Positions 8,979-17,007 of a DNA stretch of 64,000 bases are shown here, piece after piece (the stretch's first letter is position 1; the number at the start of each line of letters is the position of its first letter). Source of the stretch: Nocardia camponoti. GTDB taxonomy: Bacteria > Actinomycetota > Actinomycetes > Mycobacteriales > Mycobacteriaceae. The notes under the pieces are model-generated. The model ran no database searches, was not told where the DNA came from, and worked only from the letters and a program-made list of their open reading frames with translations. The translations under genes and the position numbers were made by a program. The stretch is taken from positions 1,178,001 through 1,242,000 of the forward strand of contig NZ_BMMW01000002.1 of the NCBI RefSeq assembly GCF_014646135.1, read 5' to 3'.

Positions 8979-9731
8979 CTAGCTCGGGTAAACGCCTATT
9001 GGGGCGCCTGCGAAAGAGACCTTCACGTAGCCGCGTGAAACGTCGGAATCCTTTACGTACAAGCTGATTTCGGCGTCCGGGTCCTTCTTCGAGCTCGGGT
9101 CGAGGCGGATTAGCGCGTACGCCACTGTCGCGCCTGGCGCGTACAACGACGTGGGCGCGCCGCGGTACACGCGGGCGTAGGTGGCCAAGTCCACCTTCGC
9201 GAGGTCGAACGAGTGCGCGAACTTGCGGGTATCGCGGCCCGACGACGCGAAATCGCCGCGGAACGTGTACGAACTGCCAGCGCGCGAGAACGACGCGTAG
9301 CGCGGGTAGAGGGTCACATCGTCGGCCGTTGTCTCACCGAATTCGGCGCGATACCGGTCTAGAAAGTAGGAAAGGCCGTCGGCGGTCGTCAGGTCTGGGT
9401 AGTCAGGCTTCGCTACCCAGTCGACCACCTTCGCCGACACAAAACCCAAGCCAACAGCCAACGCGCACGCCGCGATGAACGCGACCGGTTTACGCCAACG
9501 CGGGGCCTGCGTGCCGCGAGCCAGCGGGGTGGCGGCGAAATCGTGGGGCAGTTGCAGGTCGCCGATCTCACGGTCCAGGTCGGCGAAGGTTTCCGCGCGC
9601 ATCGCCCGAGCCGTGCGGGCCGCGTGCTCAGCGGCGGTCAGTTGCTCGTCGGCGAGGGCCGCGTCGATCACGCCGCACGCGTCGGCGCGGTCGGAATCCC
9701 GGGCGCGCAGCGAAGGCTGCTTCTTCGACAT
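8979..9731 (-). CDS. DUF1707 domain membrane protein (Rv0048c-like position)
   Basis: 250 aa. N-terminal DUF1707 (SHOCT-like) domain: RARDSDRADACGVIDAALADEQLTAAEH...R, about residues 8-60. Then one transmembrane helix (KPVAFIAACALAVGLGFVSAKVV, about 80-103) and an extracytoplasmic domain of about 140 residues. DUF1707 is a short helical domain of unknown function found in actinobacterial membrane proteins. It begins immediately after the stop of the paralogous upstream gene. The two outer domains align in outline (region after the helix, YRAEFGETTADDVTLYPRYASF versus the paralogue's TFGDAKVDSITFHPEHASL), so they arose by duplication. Role unknown. Confidence 0.8.
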   Translation of the reverse strand: MSKKQPSLRARDSDRADACGVIDAALADEQLTAAEHAARTARAMRAETFADLDREIGDLQLPHDFAATPLARGTQAPRWRKPVAFIAACALAVGLGFVSAKVVDWVAKPDYPDLTTADGLSYFLDRYRAEFGETTADDVTLYPRYASFSRAGSSYTFRGDFASSGRDTRKFAHSFDLAKVDLATYARVYRGAPTSLYAPGATVAYALIRLDPSSKKDPDAEISLYVKDSDVSRGYVKVSFAGAPIGVYPS

Positions 9732-10787
9732 CTATGCCTCGAACGGGTAAGCGCGCAGGATCTCGCCCGACAGCGCGGTGGTCAGATGGGCGGATTGCCG
9801 CAGGTCATTGCCCACATACACGCTGATCTTCGGGCCTTTGCTCGACGAATCGATGTCGATGGTGAAGTGCTGAATCTTGCCGTCAGGCACACGCAATGTG
9901 GTGGCGGCCGACTTCAACGTTGCCGCCAGCGCATCGGTGTTGACCTCGGACAAGTCGATCGCGACGACGTCGCGCTTGCGCGCGCTCACCTGGTCGCCAC
10001 GGTCGTAGCCGCCGCGATAGAGATAGCTGACAGACACATCGTCGCGGCCCTGCGCCGAACGGGTGAGCGACGCGTGCTCGGGGTGGAAGGTAATGCTGTC
10101 GACCTTCGCGTCGCCAAACGTTGACCGCAGGCCGTCGCGGATGTGGATGAAGCCAGCGATCGTTGTCGGTGATGGTGTCGGAAAAACCAGCGGCGCTGGG
10201 TTCGCGTACTTGGCCGGACCGACCGTTTCCTCGCGCACCAACTGCGTTCCGACGATGAAGCTCGCGACGATGGAGACGATGGCCGCGACGAGCAATAACC
10301 CCCTGCGATTCGAGTCGCGCGGTTTCGCGGGCGCTTTCGGTCGCTTCTGAAGATCGGCGACGAGCGTCGCTAAGTCACCCAATGTCTTTGCGCCGCTTGC
10401 TAACTCAACGGCGGCGGCGTGCTCGTCGGCATCAAGCTGGCCGTCCGCACGGCCGACGTCGAGCGCGGCGATAGTGGCGGCGCGGTCAGTTGCGCGGGCG
10501 CGGGTGCGTGGTGGATAGGCCGAATTGCCGCTCGTCGCACTGGCGCGCCGCGACGACCCGGGCGACCCGAACACCTCAGGCGACTGGAGGTCGGCGGTTA
10601 ACGCGGACAGTTCGCCCAACGTCCGCGCGGCACCCGCGCGCGCGATTCGCACGTGGTACTCGTCGGCGCCTAGCTGGCCCTCCGCGTAGGCCGCGTCGAG
10701 CACCGTTGACGTGTTCGCGCGATCGAGATCACGCGCGCGCACGTTCGAGTGGCTCGACGACGGTCGAGAGTTGGCTTTCGAGCTCAC
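9732..10787 (-). CDS. Tandem DUF1707 domain membrane protein
   Basis: 351 aa from GTG 10787, chosen because GAGGG lies just upstream; the longer frame has no ribosome site. Two DUF1707 repeats (RARDLDRANTSTVLDAAYAEGQLGADEYH and RATDRAATIAALDVGRADGQLDADEH), then one transmembrane helix (GLLLVAAIVSIVASFIVGTQL) and an outer domain. It is paralogous to the next gene (zero spacing), so the two are probably co-translated and may form a membrane complex. It is positioned between padR/ino1 and ponA1, as Rv0048c is in M. tuberculosis. Function unknown. Confidence 0.8.
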   Translation of the reverse strand: MSSKANSRPSSSHSNVRARDLDRANTSTVLDAAYAEGQLGADEYHVRIARAGAARTLGELSALTADLQSPEVFGSPGSSRRASATSGNSAYPPRTRARATDRAATIAALDVGRADGQLDADEHAAAVELASGAKTLGDLATLVADLQKRPKAPAKPRDSNRRGLLLVAAIVSIVASFIVGTQLVREETVGPAKYANPAPLVFPTPSPTTIAGFIHIRDGLRSTFGDAKVDSITFHPEHASLTRSAQGRDDVSVSYLYRGGYDRGDQVSARKRDVVAIDLSEVNTDALAATLKSAATTLRVPDGKIQHFTIDIDSSSKGPKISVYVGNDLRQSAHLTTALSGEILRAYPFEA

Positions 10788-11043
10788 AATCCCTCGCCCA
10801 CATGACAGTTTTATCGACAGCATGTGGAGTTTACGGTCGCGTTGACGAACCTGTCTCGGCAAGAGGCGGCGCGAGCGGCGCGGCAAACGGGACGCATCAT
10901 GTAATTCCGGTATCGTCGCAGGTCCAACCACGATCGCGCCTGGCCGTCAGGGGTGTCGACAGCCCGCCAAACGCCGGTCGAACGTGAGCCTGATCGCACC
11001 ATGCCACGGGCACCTGTCGGCGTTGCCCGCTACTCTGGTCCTC

Positions 11044-11463
11044 GTGCGAATTCAACGGCAAGTGGTCGACTACGCGCTCCGGCGCCGGTCGCTGCTGGCC
11101 GACGTCTACGCGGGAAGGGTCGGAGTCGCCGAAGTGTGCGACGCCAACCCCTACCTACTCAGGGCGGCAAAATTCCATGGTCGCGGCAGCGAAGTTACCT
11201 GCCCGATCTGCCGAAAAGAGCAACTCACCTTGGTTTCGTGGGTGTACGGCGAAGGGCTCGGCCAAGCGGCTGGCTCGGCGCGCACTCCCGCGGAACTGGT
11301 GCGAATGGCTGAATCGAACGAGGAGTTCTCGGTGCACGTGGTCGAGGTCTGCCGGTCGTGCAGCTGGAACCACCTGGTGCAGTCGTATGTGCTCGGCTCG
11401 GCACCCGCGCCAGTTCGTCGTCGGACGGGCACGAGAGCGGGTCGGCGTAGCGCCGCAGAGTGA
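11044..11463 (+). CDS. DUF5318 family protein (Rv0049-like)
   Basis: 139 aa from GTG 11044; the start is set by the highly conserved N-terminus VRIQRQVVDYALRRRSLLADVYAGR. A CPIC ... CRSC pair suggests a small metal-binding (zinc-ribbon-like) domain in the middle, followed by WNHLVQSYVLG and a basic tail. The family is restricted to Mycobacteriales and relatives and always lies beside ponA1, implying a link to cell-wall growth, but no activity has been shown that I know of. Confidence 0.88.
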   Translation: MRIQRQVVDYALRRRSLLADVYAGRVGVAEVCDANPYLLRAAKFHGRGSEVTCPICRKEQLTLVSWVYGEGLGQAAGSARTPAELVRMAESNEEFSVHVVEVCRSCSWNHLVQSYVLGSAPAPVRRRTGTRAGRRSAAE

Positions 11464-11559
11464 AGCACCGTTTGCGAGGTGCGCGAGATCCGCGCCGGAA
11501 CACTCCGGCGCGGCGTTCGTGCGTCGAATGCAACCAAGACAGTTATGGAGATCTGGTAA

Positions 11560-14500
11560 GTGAGCGTTGATCCGCAGGGCGGCCGTCCCCCGGGCCGGAA
11601 TTCACAACCCGGTATTCCTCCACAGCAGGGCGCGCCGCGTCGACCGATGCCTGCTCAGGGTGGGCCAGCGAACCCGCGCGGGCCAGTGCCGCCGCGTGGT
11701 CCGCAGGGTGAACCCGGTGGTCCGCGTGGTCCGCAGGGCGAGCCTGTCGCGCGTGGCGTCAACCCGCGTGGTCCGCAAGACCCCACGGCACGCGGCGCGG
11801 CACCCGCACGCGGCCCGCAGCCTGGGAACCCGCGCGGTCCCCAAGACCCCGCAGCTCGCGGTGCGGCTCCCGCGCGCGGTCCGCAGGGTGAACCCGTCGC
11901 GCGAGGTGGCAACCCGCGTGGTCCGCAGGACCCGACCGCCCGTGGTGCGGCTCCGGCGCGCGGTCCGCAAGATCCGGCCCGTGGTGCAGCGCCCGTGCGT
12001 GGCCCGCAAGATCCGACCGCCCGTGGTGCAGCCCCGGCGCGCGGCCCCCAGGGCGCTCCCACCGTGCGAAGCGGCGACGGCCGTGGCCCGAATGCTGGTG
12101 CACCGCAAGGCAATCCGCGCCAGGGCGACCCCGCGTACGGCGCGAATCCACGCGGCCCGCAGGGTGATTCCACCGTGCGAAGTGGCGATGGCCGAGGGCC
12201 GAATGCCCGTGGCCCACAAGGTGACCCACGCGGTGGCGCACCCGTTCGTCGCCCCGGCGGTCCCGGTAGCGGTCCGATCGGCGCGCCCGGTGCACCCGCG
12301 AACGCGACGCAGAAACTTCCCCGGCCCGGCGGCGAATCCGCGCGGGCCAATGACAGCGCGGGTCGAAACGCCTACGGCGCGGGCGCTGGTGTCGATTCGG
12401 GCCGAACCACACGCAACGCCGCTGGTGCGGCAGCAGGCGCGGGCGCGGGCGCATTCGCCCAGCGTCCGGGTTCCGACGCCAACCCAGACGCACGCGCGGG
12501 ATTCAGCCAAGCTCCCGGCGCAGGTCCGCGTCGTGCGGGCGCTGGCACAGGCGAGCGTGGCGTAGTCGGCCAGCGCGCAGGTGCGGCGACCGGCGAACGC
12601 GGCGTTATCGGTGGCCGCGCGGCGACCGGCGAACGCGGCGCGGTCAACGCCCGTTCCGGCGCAGCCGCCGGACGTGCGGGCACCGGACCGAACGACCGAC
12701 GCGGCGGCGCGGGCGGCAACCCGCCGCCCAACGGGCCGCGCAATCGTGGTGACGGCAACGGGGGCCCAGGAGGTAGTGGAGGCGGACGAAAGATGCCGTG
12801 GAAGGCCGTGCGTCGCACGCTTTACGTGTTCATCGCTCTCGCGGTGATCGTGCCGAGCGCGGTGTTCCTCGTCGCCTACTCAACGGTGTCCGTCCCGAAG
12901 CCGGGCGACCTCGAAACCAACCAGGTCGCAACGATTTACGCTGCCGACGGCAGCACCGTGATTTCGAAAGTTGTTCCGCCACAAGGAAACCGGACCGAGG
13001 TTGGGATCGATCAGATCCCGCCGCATGTCCGCAACGCCGTGATCGCCGCCGAAGACCGCGACTTTTACACCAACCCCGGCTTCTCGGCGACGGGCTTCGC
13101 GCGCGCTGTGCGTGACAACGTCCTCGGCAAGGAAAGTGCTGGCGGTGGCTCGACGATCACCCAGCAGTACGTGAAGAACGCGCTCGTCGGCGACGAGCAC
13201 TCGCTCAGCCGTAAGGCCCACGAGCTGGTCATCTCGATCAAGATGGCGCAGCAGTGGAGCAAGGAAGAAATCCTCGCCGCCTACCTCAACACCATTTACT
13301 TCGGTCGCGGTGCTTACGGCATCGACGCCGCGGCGAAGGCGTACTTCGGCAAGCCGGTGAAGGAACTGTCGGTCGCCGAGGGCGCTGTACTCGCCGCGAC
13401 GATTCAGCTGCCTTCGCTGCTCGATCCGGAGAAGAACCCGGAAGGCGCGAAGTCGCGGTGGAATTACGTGCTCGACGGCATGGTCGCCGGTGGCAACCTG
13501 TCGGAGACTGAGCGCGCCGCGATGCAGTACCCGCAGGTCGTCACGCTGGCGTCGACGGTTGATAAGAGCCAAGACGGCGGTCCCGAGGGCCTGATCAAGC
13601 AGCAGGTGCTGCGGGAACTGTCGGCGGCTGGCATCAGCGAACAGCAGCTCAATACCGCTGGTTTGCAGATCACCACGACGATCGACGAGAAGGCGCAGGC
13701 CGCGGCGGTCAAGGCCGCGCAGGGCAAGCTTGAGGGTGAGCCCGAAAACCTGCGCACCGCAGTCGTTTCCGTCGATCCACGCTCCGGCGCGGTGAAGGCG
13801 TACTACGGCGGCAACGACGGTCAGGGCTTCGACTTCGCCAACGCCGGCTTGCCGACGGGTTCATCGTTCAAGGTGATTGGTCTTGCGGCCAACCTGGAAA
13901 TGGGCATCCCGCTTTCGCAGATGTATGACAGCTCGCCGCTCACCATTCACGGCGTGAAGATCAGCAACGTTGAAGGCGAACAGTGCGGCATGTGCACCAT
14001 CGCCGAGGCGCTCAAGCGGTCGCTGAACACCAGCTTCTACCGCATGGAACTCGACATGCAGAACGGCCCGCAGAAGATCCGCGAAATGGCCTACAAGCTG
14101 GGCATTCCGAAGACGCTGCCGGGCATCGGCGACACGCTGACCGAGCCGGGCGGCGCTGGCCCGAACAACGGCATCATCCTTGGCCAGTACCAGTCGCGCG
14201 TGCTCGATATGGCGTCGGCGTACGCGACGCTTGCCGCGTCGGGTACCTACCACGCGCCGCACTTCATTTCGAAGGTTGTCACCGCTGACGGTCAGGTGCT
14301 GCTTGATCGTGGCGAAACCGCTGGTGAGCAGCGGGTGAGCGCGGCGGTCGCCGACAACGTCACGGCGGCGATGAAGCCGATCGCGGCGTGGTCGCGCAAC
14401 CACAACCTCGCTGGCGGTCGCGAGTCGGCGTCGAAGACGGGCACCAACCAGCTCGGCGACACTGGCGCCAACCGCGACGCGTGGATGGTCGGCTACACCC

Positions 14501-15306
14501 CGTCGCTGTCGACGGCCGTATGGGTCGGCACCGAGCAGGGCGAGCCGCTCAAGACTTACAACGGCGGCATGATCTACGGTTCGGGCCTGCCTTCCGACAT
14601 CTGGAAGGCGACGATGGACGGCGCGCTCGCTGGCACGCCGAACGAGACGTTCGCCAAGCCCGCCCCGATCAAGGGCCAGGCTGGCGTGCCGGAGTGGACC
14701 GCGCCGTACACGGCTCCGTCGACCACCGAAGCGCCCGCGCCCGCCCCGGTTGTTGTGCCACCGCAGACGCTCGCACCGGGAATTGTGTTGCCCGGCTTCA
14801 CTATTCCGGGTGCGCAGCCCGCCGCGCCGCCCGCACCGAAGGACCCGGGCCCGATGCCGGGTCAGCCGACGGCGGGTAATACGCCGGGTGCTGGCGGGAA
14901 CGGAAATGGCAACGGCGGCAATGGAAATGGTGGGCCGAGCAACCTCGGTGGTACCGGTAATGGATTCGACGGGGCAGGCGGAACCGCTGACCTCGGCGGC
15001 CCCAGCGGTCCTGCTGGAGCGGGCGGAACGGGCGCGAACGCCGGTGGGACGACAAGCCCCGCCCCGGTCACGCCGATCAAGCCCGCCGGGGTGGGCGGCA
15101 CGGGTCTGACCCTCGAACCCAACTCCGCCCCGGCCCAGACCGACGCCGGCGCAGTGCCCGTCCCCCGCAACCCGGCCGCACTGCAGGTCGAACCCACCGC
15201 TGCCGTGCCGACTCAGCCGGTCACCACCGCGCGACGCCCCGCCGCGTTGGAGATTGAACCCGCCGCCGCGACGCCAACCGACGCCGTGCCGACGCCCGTC
15301 GGCTAA
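11560..15306 (+). CDS. ponA1: PonA1-like bifunctional penicillin-binding protein with long repetitive N-terminus
   Basis: 1248-aa class A PBP, GTG start. Residues ~1-410 are a cytoplasmic low-complexity region rich in Gly, Pro, Arg and Gln, with many RGPQ repeats (about 11690-12230 in DNA) and later A/G-rich stretches. TM segment about 418-442. GT51 glycosyltransferase domain with AAEDRDFYTNPGF (near 497) and GGSTITQQYVKNA. Transpeptidase domain with SSFK (near 767), SLNTS (near 820) and KTGTNQ (near 958). The C-terminus is a Pro/Gly-rich tail with GNGNGG repeats. Mycobacterial PonA1 also has an unusual long N-terminal cytoplasmic region, but here it is much longer. It lies between the DUF5318 and GT87 genes exactly as Rv0050. 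It makes septal/polar peptidoglycan. Confidence 0.95.
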   Translation: MSVDPQGGRPPGRNSQPGIPPQQGAPRRPMPAQGGPANPRGPVPPRGPQGEPGGPRGPQGEPVARGVNPRGPQDPTARGAAPARGPQPGNPRGPQDPAARGAAPARGPQGEPVARGGNPRGPQDPTARGAAPARGPQDPARGAAPVRGPQDPTARGAAPARGPQGAPTVRSGDGRGPNAGAPQGNPRQGDPAYGANPRGPQGDSTVRSGDGRGPNARGPQGDPRGGAPVRRPGGPGSGPIGAPGAPANATQKLPRPGGESARANDSAGRNAYGAGAGVDSGRTTRNAAGAAAGAGAGAFAQRPGSDANPDARAGFSQAPGAGPRRAGAGTGERGVVGQRAGAATGERGVIGGRAATGERGAVNARSGAAAGRAGTGPNDRRGGAGGNPPPNGPRNRGDGNGGPGGSGGGRKMPWKAVRRTLYVFIALAVIVPSAVFLVAYSTVSVPKPGDLETNQVATIYAADGSTVISKVVPPQGNRTEVGIDQIPPHVRNAVIAAEDRDFYTNPGFSATGFARAVRDNVLGKESAGGGSTITQQYVKNALVGDEHSLSRKAHELVISIKMAQQWSKEEILAAYLNTIYFGRGAYGIDAAAKAYFGKPVKELSVAEGAVLAATIQLPSLLDPEKNPEGAKSRWNYVLDGMVAGGNLSETERAAMQYPQVVTLASTVDKSQDGGPEGLIKQQVLRELSAAGISEQQLNTAGLQITTTIDEKAQAAAVKAAQGKLEGEPENLRTAVVSVDPRSGAVKAYYGGNDGQGFDFANAGLPTGSSFKVIGLAANLEMGIPLSQMYDSSPLTIHGVKISNVEGEQCGMCTIAEALKRSLNTSFYRMELDMQNGPQKIREMAYKLGIPKTLPGIGDTLTEPGGAGPNNGIILGQYQSRVLDMASAYATLAASGTYHAPHFISKVVTADGQVLLDRGETAGEQRVSAAVADNVTAAMKPIAAWSRNHNLAGGRESASKTGTNQLGDTGANRDAWMVGYTPSLSTAVWVGTEQGEPLKTYNGGMIYGSGLPSDIWKATMDGALAGTPNETFAKPAPIKGQAGVPEWTAPYTAPSTTEAPAPAPVVVPPQTLAPGIVLPGFTIPGAQPAAPPAPKDPGPMPGQPTAGNTPGAGGNGNGNGGNGNGGPSNLGGTGNGFDGAGGTADLGGPSGPAGAGGTGANAGGTTSPAPVTPIKPAGVGGTGLTLEPNSAPAQTDAGAVPVPRNPAALQVEPTAAVPTQPVTTARRPAALEIEPAAATPTDAVPTPVG

Positions 15307-15327
15307 CCACCGGTAGCCTCGGCTGTC

Positions 15328-17007
15328 GTGACCGATCAGCAATTCGACCACTTCGTCGCGGCAGCCACCCCGGCCGCCGACCGGCGTTCGGCAGATTTAC
15401 GTGACCGTCCGAGTCGCACCGACTCGCTGACGTCGCAGTTGTCGAACGTCATCGGCGGCCCGGTCGGTGATCACGCGTTGATCGGTCGGGCGCGGTTTTG
15501 GACGCCGCTGCGGATCCTCTTCGTTTTCACCCTGCTGTTTCTCGCGTTCGGGTGGGCCACGAAAGCCGCGTGCATCCAACAGACAAGCGACGGCGCGGGC
15601 GGGCTCACCCTCGACTGGCACAACAACCGCCAGTACGTCGCGATGTGTTATTCCGACACCGTGCCGCTCTACGGCGCGGAGCGGCTGAACGAGGGCGCGT
15701 TCCCGTACAAAAAGTCGTGGACGGAGTCGACGCCCGACGGCGGCACCGAAACCCGCTACATGGAATACCCGGTTCTTTCTGGCCTGTATCAGTACGCGGC
15801 CATGCAAATCACGCACCATTTGCCCTTCCGACCAGCACTTTCGGTCGTGACGTACTTCAACGTGGTCGCGATCGGGTTGGCGTTCGCGTGGCTGGTGACG
15901 GTGTGGGCAACGTCGCGACTAGCCGGGCGCCGCGTGTGGGACGCGGCGCTGCTCGCCCTGTCGCCGCTGGTTGTTGTGCACGCTTTCACGAACTTCGACG
16001 CGCTCGCGACGGCTTTCGCGGCGACCGGGCTGCTCGCCTGGGCGCGACGTAAACCGTTGCTGGCAGGCGTTTTACTCGGACTCGGCGGTGCGGCCAAGCT
16101 GTACCCGCTGCTGCTACTTGGCCCGATCATCGTGCTGTGTCTGCGCGCCGATCCGATGCGGAAGTTGCCGGTCGCGCAACGGGTGGGGAAGCGGATCAGC
16201 GAGCTCGACAGTCTCGCTGCCGTGCGCGAGTGGTTGCGCGAAACTCCGCAGCGCCTACGGGTTTTCGAAAGCCGTCCACTTGGCGCGGGCGCGGTGACCG
16301 TCGTCGCCGCCGCGCTCACCTGGTTCGCGGTGAACCTGCCGATCGCGGTGCTGTTCCCCGCAGGCTGGCGAGAGTTCTTCCGGCTCAACACCGCTCGCCA
16401 CGCCGACCCCGATTCGATCTACAACGTGATCACGTCGTTCACGGGGTGGACCGGTTTTGACGGGCCGTTGCAGCACGGTGAAGCGCCAACGATCCTGAAT
16501 ACCGTTTCGCTGCTTGCCTTTTTGGCCGCGTGCATCGCGATCGCCTACCTCGGCCTGCGCGCTCCGACCCGCCCCCGACTCGCCCAGCTGTGCTTTTTGG
16601 TTGTCGCGGCGTTCCTGATCACGAACAAAGTATGGAGCCCGCAGTACTCGCTGTGGCTCGTGCCGCTCGCCGTGCTCGCGCTTCCCCACCGGCGAATCCT
16701 GTTGGCGTGGATGACCATTGACGCGCTCGTCTGGGTGCCGCGCATGTACTACTACCTTGGCGAAGACAACAAGGGCCTGCCCGAGCAGTGGTTCACCGGC
16801 ACCGTCGCGCTGCGTGACCTCGCCGTTGTTGGCCTGTGCGCGATGGTGGTGTGGGAGGTGCTGCACCCGCGCGACGACATCGTGCGCCGCGAATTCGTCG
16901 ACGATCCCGCTGGCGGCATCCTCGACCGCTACCCAGACCCGCTGCTGCCGTGGTTGCCGCAGTGGCTGCGACCACGGGCCGCGCGGTCACAACCGCAGGT
17001 AGCGTGA
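15328..17007 (+). CDS. GT87-type polyprenol-phosphate-mannose-dependent mannosyltransferase-like protein (Rv0051-like)
   Basis: 559 aa, GTG start 21 bp after ponA1. GT-C architecture: ~70-residue cytoplasmic N-terminus, first TM at FWTPLRILFVFTLLFLAFGWATKA, a large extracytoplasmic loop with the acidic/aromatic region (DWHNNRQYVAMCYSDTVPLYG...PYKKSW...ETRYMEYPVLSGLY) where the acceptor/donor site of this family lies, then about ten more hydrophobic segments. In mycobacteria such enzymes use polyprenyl-phosphate mannose at the outer face of the membrane to build lipoglycans. The specific reaction is unknown. A paralogue at 30534-31973 has the same CYSD and EYPVLSG motifs. Its end overlaps the converging TerD gene by 21 bp. 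Confidence 0.85.
   Translation: MTDQQFDHFVAAATPAADRRSADLRDRPSRTDSLTSQLSNVIGGPVGDHALIGRARFWTPLRILFVFTLLFLAFGWATKAACIQQTSDGAGGLTLDWHNNRQYVAMCYSDTVPLYGAERLNEGAFPYKKSWTESTPDGGTETRYMEYPVLSGLYQYAAMQITHHLPFRPALSVVTYFNVVAIGLAFAWLVTVWATSRLAGRRVWDAALLALSPLVVVHAFTNFDALATAFAATGLLAWARRKPLLAGVLLGLGGAAKLYPLLLLGPIIVLCLRADPMRKLPVAQRVGKRISELDSLAAVREWLRETPQRLRVFESRPLGAGAVTVVAAALTWFAVNLPIAVLFPAGWREFFRLNTARHADPDSIYNVITSFTGWTGFDGPLQHGEAPTILNTVSLLAFLAACIAIAYLGLRAPTRPRLAQLCFLVVAAFLITNKVWSPQYSLWLVPLAVLALPHRRILLAWMTIDALVWVPRMYYYLGEDNKGLPEQWFTGTVALRDLAVVGLCAMVVWEVLHPRDDIVRREFVDDPAGGILDRYPDPLLPWLPQWLRPRAARSQPQVA

Noticed and set aside
8840..9067. 75-codon plus-strand frame in the padR upstream region
   Set aside because: No ribosome site and Arg-rich, unlike real small genes nearby.
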